From positions 1 through 64,000 of IMG/VR virus record IMGVR_UViG_3300008267_000006: a DNA stretch of 64,000 nucleotides; one strand, 5' to 3'. The first letter of the stretch is position 1. The number at the start of each line of letters is the position of its first letter. The notes below the pieces were generated by a model that ran no database searches, was not told where the DNA came from, and saw only the letters and a list, made by a program, of their open reading frames with translations. Below are positions 58,090 through 64,000 of the stretch, one piece after another. Origin of the DNA: a virus. A program made the translations under genes and the position numbers.

Positions 58090-61000
58090 TAAAATACCAA
58101 CCAGTTAGTTCCATCAGATATAAAATTATATGATGTATATTGAGTATAGATTGTTAAACCGGTAGCTTGACCATCAATTGTCGCAGCTGAAGATGTAACA
58201 AATAAAGAAGAAGTATGTAAATTTTTGATAACAAACGCGCTTCCTTGAATACCAGCTGCGTTAGGCAATGTTCCAGTCAACGAGCTACCACTAAATGCTA
58301 TAATATAATCAGTAGAAGCTGTTAAGTTATAATTAGAAGTTTTTGTTGATATTGCTAACTTAACTCCACCGCCAACTTGTAATCCATCTGATGTAATTAG
58401 ACTTCCAGAAACAACAACGCTTCCAGTGTATACTTCTAATATGTTGCTTCTTGCAGCATTTGAAGTTCCATTACCAACAAGCATAAGTGCTGTTGAGCTT
58501 GTCGCATTATATTTACCTTCAACATGTTGATAAGAAGCAGAAGCAATTGTCCATAAACCTTCTGCATGTGAATAATCACCAGAAGCTGTTACCCATTGAC
58601 CTTCTGCGTGCGATCCAATACCAGATGCTAAAGTTCCACTGCCCTCCGAATGCGCATAAGCGCCAGAAGTTACTGTTGAAATTCCTTCTGCGTGTGATCC
58701 TCTGTTGTTTGCAACGTTGCTGTTTCCATGAACAAGTATATATGCTTCAAGTGCTTTATTAGCATTTCCTAATGCAACAGAAGAGTTTCCACCTTGCGCC
58801 ATATTGTTAGAACCAACAATTAATGAATAGGTGCTGCTGATTGAATTACCGCCGGTTATCGAACCAATAACAACTCTACCATCAGCAAAAATAGCTTGTC
58901 CCGTTCCTCTTTGTGTTATTTTTAATGCTTGCGTAGAATTATTGACTTCTATACTTGATGTAGCAGAACCTGTAATATTTAAGGATCCACTGATGTTAAC
59001 TGACGCGGAAATATTTTGATTAGATGTAAATGTATTTATTGCAGCTAATCTAGCGAATGAAGAGGTAACATCAGCAGATTTAGCATAATCAGTTAAATCT
59101 ACAGTACCAGCAGATGCTGTTATAATACCTGTGTTATAATCTATTGAAATATTTTGTCCTGCAATAAATTGATTTCTTGCGTCTGTCGTAAAATTATCTA
59201 TATTTGAAGCAGTAATATTTGTTATGTTTGTTCCAATACCATTAAATGAACCAGTTACGCCACCACTAGAAGAAATATTAGAAGTAACTGTTAAAGAGCC
59301 TGTTATTATTTGATTGGCAGTAAAAGAGTTTTCATTTGATAATTTTGCATAAGGTTGTAGCGCGCTAGTTATTGCTCCAGATACTTGAACTGGGGTCGAA
59401 AACGAAGAAGAAACTCCGTCTAATGTTGCATAATTAGATAATATTAATCCACTTCCATCTCCATAGAATCCACCAGAAGATGAAATAGCGGCGGATGACG
59501 TTAAACTACCAGAAACTTTTAATCCTGGAAATATTTCTATATAATCTGTTACAAGATCGATTGGCGCATTGCCTTTTCTATACACTATATGAGCTACAGA
59601 GTTTTGTTCGCCAGTTGTAATATCAGTACTTCCACTTCCATATAATAACCCTGCTCCATCTAAGAGTTCATGAGTATTACTTCCACTCATTATGGTTATA
59701 TACTTATCACCAACAATTAATGATTGTTGATTTAATGTATTCAATAAAGCTATACTAGCAGTACCATTTACGATTATATCATTGCTGAATATGTTAGTTT
59801 GAGCAGCAAATGTATTAGCAGATCCTAATCTTGCATACGATGCAGTCAAATCTGTTTTTAGCCCAAAAGAACTGGAAACATCAGAAGACTTAGCATATGG
59901 GTTAAGAGCACCAGTTATAGCGCCAGATACTTCAGATCTAATTGGAAAATCATTTATCGCTGATGTTATTGCGCTTGAAACTTGTGTTGGGATAACAAAT
60001 GATGCAGAAACACCAGCTAATGTTGCGTAAGTTGTATTTGCTGTTGAAATTTCTAAATATGGAGTTAAAGCACCAGTTATTGCACCCGATACTTCACTTC
60101 TATTTGGTAAATTATTGATAGAGCTATTTATTGCACCAGTTACGCTTGCAGTTGTTGCATAAATTAATAATCTTTCATCAATAGCGCCAGTAACTTCTGA
60201 TCTGATTGGATATTGCACTAATGAATCATTTATAGCTCCAGTTACACTAGATGTTGTTGCGTAAGGAACAAGAGCGTCATTAATTGCTCCAGTTACTTCA
60301 GATCTAATTGGAAAAGCAACTTGAGAAGCAGTTATAGCACCAGAAACTTGCATTTCAGTTGTAAATGAAGCAGAAACACCAACTAATGTAGCGTATGTAG
60401 ACTGTGCATTAGTTATCGTTAAATATGGAGTTAGCGCTCCAGTTATTGCCCCAGATACTTCGGTTCTTACTGTATAATTTTCTAATGAAGCTGTTATGGC
60501 CCCAGAAACTTGAACCGGTGTTGTGAAAGATGCAGAAACATTATCTGATATTGCATACGAATATAAACTTGATGTTATCGCTCCAGAAATTTCACTTCTT
60601 ACTGCATAATTTTCCAGTGAAGCGGTTATAGCCCCAGAAGTTTGAGTGTGGGTTGTAAACGATGAAGATAGATCGGTCTTTGTAACATAATTAATTAATG
60701 AATCATTTATTGCACCAGTTACGCTAGATGTAAGAGCATACGGAATAAGTGATTCGCTAATAGCACCAGTAATTTCTGTTCTAAGCTGATTATTAGAAGA
60801 CGTAATCGTTGCACTTATTTGAGTAGGTGTTGTATAGGTTGTTTGTGCGTTTGATATAGTTAGATAAGGAGTTAAAGCACCAGTTATTGCTCCAGATACT
60901 TCAGATCTATTTGAAAAATCTCCAATAGCGGATGTTATTGCGCTAGAGACTTGGGTTGGAATAACGAACGAAGATGAAACTCCGTCTAAAGTTGCGTAAA

Positions 61001-63959
61001 TTATTTGTGCATTATTTATAGTTAAATATGGTGTTAATGCACCCGTTATAGCACCGGATACCTCTAATCTATTTCCAAACGAAGAAGATATTTCATCTCT
61101 TGTTGCAAAATTTATTATTGCAAAGTTTATCGCCCCAGTTACACTAGATGTTGTTGCATAAGGTACTAATGCATCGTTTATAGCTCCAGTTGTTTCTATT
61201 CTGGTTGGGAAATTACTAATTGCTGAGTTTATGGCTCCAGTAACGCTTGATGTTGTTGCATATGGAGATAAATCAATATTATAATAAGACGCAGTAAGAG
61301 CAAAACTTGAAGTTCCGGCAAAACTACTTACTGTGCTTGATGTGTATTCATTAAAACTTGAAGTTAATAAGTAATTTGTTTTTTCAAATCCTTCTAGATT
61401 TGAAGAAGTAAGAGAATTCGTTGCAAAGCTTGAAGTAAGCGGATATCCATTAACCCATTTTGTTCCATTATATACTAATGCTTCACCTGGTTGTTGTGAT
61501 TGTAAAAGAACGTCGGTTAGGCTACCTAAATTTGTAATTAATGGTGTGCCAGATGAACCTCCACCGGCTCCAGAAGCTCCTCTAAATAAACCAGCTTGAT
61601 AAATTCTAGCTATTGTATTATTTGTGAAGTTAGCAGCATTTCCTCTCATAACTGCATATCCAACTAATATGGCGCTGGTTGCAGTATTAGCTCCTTCTGT
61701 AAATTTTTCTGTATTTATGCTTGCTATCGCATCATCTAAGCTTGCATATTTTGCTTGACCATAATATGCAAATAAAGCACCATTTACAGCTCTTGGGAAC
61801 CAATAAATTCTTTGAACTGTATATTCGCTATTACCTACAGAGGATAATACAGATCCGTTTTGATATTGAGTTGGATCAAGTGAAGTATATCCAGCATTTA
61901 AAACTCCAGTATCTATTTTTGGAGTTGAGCCGCTCATATATTGACGGTAAATCTTAGATACAGTTACCGCTTGATCATTTTCAGATGTAATTATGTTAGG
62001 AATATTTGGATTATTTGAATAATTTCTTCCTTCAACATATGAATCGCCATTTGTTTTTGTAAGAGATAAACTGGTTGATCCGCTTGCTTCTAATACGTGA
62101 CCACTAATTTTTAATGGACCAAATGCTCTTATAAAATCAAGAGTATTAGAGCCTATTCCATAAGCACTTGGTGAAGTATTAAAAGCGCCATTTGTAATAG
62201 AACCGCTTTGATGTAAAACTCTTCCTAAATAAATTCTATCTTTAAATTCAGTAAAAGAAGGAGGATTAGTTGATTGTATTATTCCACCATTAGAGCCAAT
62301 GGATACATATGTTATTTCATCCGTTAAAATGTGATCAAGAGATACACCAGTTGATGTAGGCCAAGAAACAAAATTAACAGTAGGATAAGGATCGGATGAA
62401 GTTGATGCATTAAAAGAAACAATTAATCCAGAACCAGATAAAACATTAAACGTAGTGCTTCCATTTGTTGTAGATAGGATACCACCATGTAATAGTCCTG
62501 TATTAAGTAAACCTTCTAGCCACCTCAATCTAATTGTATTTGTATATGGACCCTGGTATTGAGTAAAATATACATCGTTTGTTGAACCCGATGTATAAAT
62601 ATATGAAGCTGTTGTATTAGTCGGTATGCTTGTTACTGTTACTGGTAGTAACTGTAAGTACGTATTTATTGATGCTTTATCTGTTGCAAAGAATGTTGAA
62701 GCGGTTAAGTTTGTAAAATTTCCAGTCGTGCCGCTAATAGTTGTTGCGATAACTGATGATAAAGAAATGTTATCTTTTAATCCAATTGGATCAGATAATT
62801 TGCCGCTTCCGGTTATATTTCCATTTGTTGCAGCACCAGTTATATAATTTGTTAAAGCTCCAGTAATAGCTCCAGAAACTTGTTGAGGCACAACAAAGGT
62901 TCCAGAAACTCCGGTTAAAGTAGCAAAAGAAGAGGAGACATTATCAGATATTGCATATGGATGTAGAGCAGCTGTTATAGCACCAGATACTTGAAAGCGA
63001 TCTGCAAATGAAGCAGATAGATTTTCTATAGTTACAAAAGTTCCAGATACACCACTTAGTGTAGCATATGAAGCAGTGACGCCATTTAGTGTAGCAAAAG
63101 TGCCAGAAACTCCAGATAATGTTGCATATGTTGATTGTGCGTTTGTTATCAATAAATATGGAGTTAATGCTCCAGTTATTGCTCCAGATACTTCGGTTCT
63201 TACTGTATAATTTTCTAATGATGAAGTTATCGCCCCAGATACTTCTACTCTCTCAGCAAAATTAATTGTTGATGAAGTTATTGCACCGGAAACTTGATTT
63301 GGTGTAGCAAAAGAGCTTGAGATATTATCTGAAATTGCATAAATTTGTAATGCACCAGTTATCGCACCACTTACTTCTGATCTACTTGAAAAATTAATTA
63401 TAGAAGCAGTTATAGCACCAGAAACTTGAACTGGGGTTGTGAATGAACTTGAAACATTATCTGAAACAGCATAAATCTGCAAGCTTGAAGTTATTGCACC
63501 GGAAACTTCATTTCTCGTTGAAAAATCTTGTATTGAAGAAGTAATAGCACCAGAAACACTTGATGGAATAACAAAAGTACCAGATACGCCTGTTAAAGTA
63601 GCATAATTAACTAAATTATTTACAGCTGATTCTGGAATATTATATAATCCAGCGCCATCTCCAACAAAAGATGCGGAAACACCAGAAGCACTTATATTTG
63701 TGGATACGCTTAATGTTCCATTTATTTGTGCAGCCGATGCAGTTAATTTTTGAATACTTATATCGTCTAATAATGTAACAGGATTTCCAGAAGTTCCGCT
63801 TCCGGTTATATTTCCTGATGTTTTTACTGTTATTGAACCACCAGCACCAACATCTCCAGCAATCCATGATTGTTTTGGTTCGGACCAAACAAGAGCTTGA
63901 CCATCAGAACCAGTTACATAGGGTATACCATATACTGAAAATCCGTCATTAAAAGACAT
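58089..63959 (-). CDS. Long repetitive tail fibre protein
   Basis: A 1956-residue fibre. Two repeat blocks (about residues 110-380 and 895-1370) contain dozens of imperfect units around VSGAITSSL / VTGAINDAL, joined by SSSFxTPxQ or TYATLxGVS links, predicting a long trimeric shaft. Between them lies a 500-residue non-repeat region. Residues 1735-1815 hold SHAEG repeats (GSHAEG, YAHSEG, YSHAEG) like the YadA-type beta-roll head of trimeric autotransporters. The C-terminus is a small beta domain ending DGTNWLVF. AAGGAAAAA precedes the ATG. Confidence 0.88.
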   Translation of the reverse strand: MSFNDGFSVYGIPYVTGSDGQALVWSEPKQSWIAGDVGAGGSITVKTSGNITGSGTSGNPVTLLDDISIQKLTASAAQINGTLSVSTNISASGVSASFVGDGAGLYNIPESAVNNLVNYATLTGVSGTFVIPSSVSGAITSSIQDFSTRNEVSGAITSSLQIYAVSDNVSSSFTTPVQVSGAITASIINFSSRSEVSGAITGALQIYAISDNISSSFATPNQVSGAITSSTINFAERVEVSGAITSSLENYTVRTEVSGAITGALTPYLLITNAQSTYATLSGVSGTFATLNGVTASYATLSGVSGTFVTIENLSASFADRFQVSGAITAALHPYAISDNVSSSFATLTGVSGTFVVPQQVSGAITGALTNYITGAATNGNITGSGKLSDPIGLKDNISLSSVIATTISGTTGNFTNLTASTFFATDKASINTYLQLLPVTVTSIPTNTTASYIYTSGSTNDVYFTQYQGPYTNTIRLRWLEGLLNTGLLHGGILSTTNGSTTFNVLSGSGLIVSFNASTSSDPYPTVNFVSWPTSTGVSLDHILTDEITYVSIGSNGGIIQSTNPPSFTEFKDRIYLGRVLHQSGSITNGAFNTSPSAYGIGSNTLDFIRAFGPLKISGHVLEASGSTSLSLTKTNGDSYVEGRNYSNNPNIPNIITSENDQAVTVSKIYRQYMSGSTPKIDTGVLNAGYTSLDPTQYQNGSVLSSVGNSEYTVQRIYWFPRAVNGALFAYYGQAKYASLDDAIASINTEKFTEGANTATSAILVGYAVMRGNAANFTNNTIARIYQAGLFRGASGAGGGSSGTPLITNLGSLTDVLLQSQQPGEALVYNGTKWVNGYPLTSSFATNSLTSSNLEGFEKTNYLLTSSFNEYTSSTVSSFAGTSSFALTASYYNIDLSPYATTSSVTGAINSAISNFPTRIETTGAINDALVPYATTSSVTGAINFAIINFATRDEISSSFGNRLEVSGAITGALTPYLTINNAQIIYATLDGVSSSFVIPTQVSSAITSAIGDFSNRSEVSGAITGALTPYLTISNAQTTYTTPTQISATITSSNNQLRTEITGAISESLIPYALTSSVTGAINDSLINYVTKTDLSSSFTTHTQTSGAITASLENYAVRSEISGAITSSLYSYAISDNVSASFTTPVQVSGAITASLENYTVRTEVSGAITGALTPYLTITNAQSTYATLVGVSASFTTEMQVSGAITASQVAFPIRSEVTGAINDALVPYATTSSVTGAINDSLVQYPIRSEVTGAIDERLLIYATTASVTGAINSSINNLPNRSEVSGAITGALTPYLEISTANTTYATLAGVSASFVIPTQVSSAITSAINDFPIRSEVSGAITGALNPYAKSSDVSSSFGLKTDLTASYARLGSANTFAAQTNIFSNDIIVNGTASIALLNTLNQQSLIVGDKYITIMSGSNTHELLDGAGLLYGSGSTDITTGEQNSVAHIVYRKGNAPIDLVTDYIEIFPGLKVSGSLTSSAAISSSGGFYGDGSGLILSNYATLDGVSSSFSTPVQVSGAITSALQPYAKLSNENSFTANQIITGSLTVTSNISSSGGVTGSFNGIGTNITNITASNIDNFTTDARNQFIAGQNISIDYNTGIITASAGTVDLTDYAKSADVTSSFARLAAINTFTSNQNISASVNISGSLNITGSATSSIEVNNSTQALKITQRGTGQAIFADGRVVIGSITGGNSISSTYSLIVGSNNMAQGGNSSVALGNANKALEAYILVHGNSNVANNRGSHAEGISTVTSGAYAHSEGSGTLASGIGSHAEGQWVTASGDYSHAEGLWTIASASYQHVEGKYNATSSTALMLVGNGTSNAARSNILEVYTGSVVVSGSLITSDGLQVGGGVKLAISTKTSNYNLTASTDYIIAFSGSSLTGTLPNAAGIQGSAFVIKNLHTSSLFVTSSAATIDGQATGLTIYTQYTSYNFISDGTNWLVF
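58490..58770 (-). repeat. HAEG beta-roll repeats in the fibre
   Basis: Tandem units of about 14-16 residues built on SHAEG (seen in GSHAEG, YAHSEG, YSHAEG and QHVEG), like YadA/Hia head repeats. Confidence 0.8.
59840..61280 (-). repeat. VSGAIT repeat block B of the fibre
   Basis: Imperfect tandem units with the core VSGAIT or VTGAIN spaced about 15-35 residues. DNA copies have diverged at third positions, so the block is old and under protein selection. Confidence 0.8.
62830..63625 (-). repeat. VSGAIT repeat block A of the fibre
   Basis: Second tandem block near the N-terminus with the same core and links (ISDNVSSSFTTPVQ and related). Confidence 0.8.
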
Positions 63960-63977
63960 TCTTTATTTTTCCTTGTA

Positions 63978-64000
63978 TTAACCAACTCCAGCAGAGCCAG
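63978..64000 (-). CDS. 3' end of a further upstream gene
   Basis: The last 23 bases read GSAGVG and a TAA on the minus strand, suggesting the end of another virion gene beyond the window. Too short to classify. Confidence 0.35.

Noticed and set aside
59340-63620. CRISPR-like repeat array
   Set aside because: The repeats are in frame, imperfect, of varied spacing and encode the fibre repeats; there are no cas genes.

Overview
The window is one contiguous stretch of a large, strongly AT-rich tailed phage (myovirus) genome of the T4 superfamily. The right half carries the T4-type late module: gp23-like capsid, gp22-like scaffold, gp13-like neck protein, gp18 sheath, two gp19 tube proteins, a gp26-like protein, tape measure, baseplate proteins and a very long repetitive fibre. 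The left half carries T4-type replication genes (gp32, UvsX, gp41-like helicase) with many metabolic and proteostasis genes. All genes but one (52120-52677) lie on the minus strand, so transcription runs from high to low coordinates. Most starts have AGGAG-type ribosome sites, which argues against a Bacteroidetes-like host; I cannot name the host. I saw no tRNA, rRNA, CRISPR array or insertion sequence.

Layout from left to right. 1-13.5 kb: partial HEXXH metalloprotein, Hsp20, small hypotheticals, GroEL, a PD-(D/E)XK-like protein, ClpP, acidic and LTKKQLKxII-type small proteins, a sigma-region-4-like protein, IMPDH/GMPR, an arginyltransferase-like protein, dUTPase, a nucleotidyltransferase and a mannose-phosphate cupin. 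13.5-24.9 kb: DnaE-type DNA polymerase III alpha, GIY-YIG endonuclease, ATP-dependent ligase, an NTP-transferase-like protein, a eukaryotic-type phosphomannomutase, ThyX, HNH endonuclease and a GroES-like protein. 25-35.5 kb: class II ribonucleotide reductase with thioredoxin, helicase, 5'-3' exonuclease, a small lipoprotein, a frameshifted deaminase, UvsE, UvsX, gp32 and a tubulin/FtsZ-like protein. 35.5-38.1 kb: a small family A DNA polymerase and an unknown protein. 38.1-64 kb: virion genes.

How the genes fit together. DnaE, PolA-like polymerase, 5' exonuclease, ligase, helicase, SSB and UvsX form a replication/recombination set in which no T4 family B polymerase is seen. RNR, thioredoxin, ThyX, dUTPase, deaminase and IMPDH/GMPR supply nucleotides. 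Hsp20, GroEL, the GroES-like protein, ClpP and the aminoacyl-transferase-like protein form an unusually complete protein-quality set. A mannose-phosphate cupin, a phosphomannomutase and two nucleotidyltransferase-like proteins hint at sugar-nucleotide synthesis.

Main points for a second look: (1) a recurrent intergenic element ACTATTTAT(A/T) placed in sense just upstream of many genes, including the only plus-strand gene, probably the late promoter; (2) a prfB-like +1 frameshift site in the deaminase; (3) homing endonucleases sitting behind short truncated copies of the 5' end of the next gene (clear for thyX, weak for dnaE); (4) a GroEL with Glu at the position of E. coli Tyr203 and a divergent GroES-like protein 19 kb away; (5) a bS21-like ribosomal protein in the head module; (6) an ATE-like transferase together with ClpP; (7) two DNA polymerase families; (8) a FtsZ/tubulin-like protein; (9) a frameshift-type tail chaperone junction at a T7 run.
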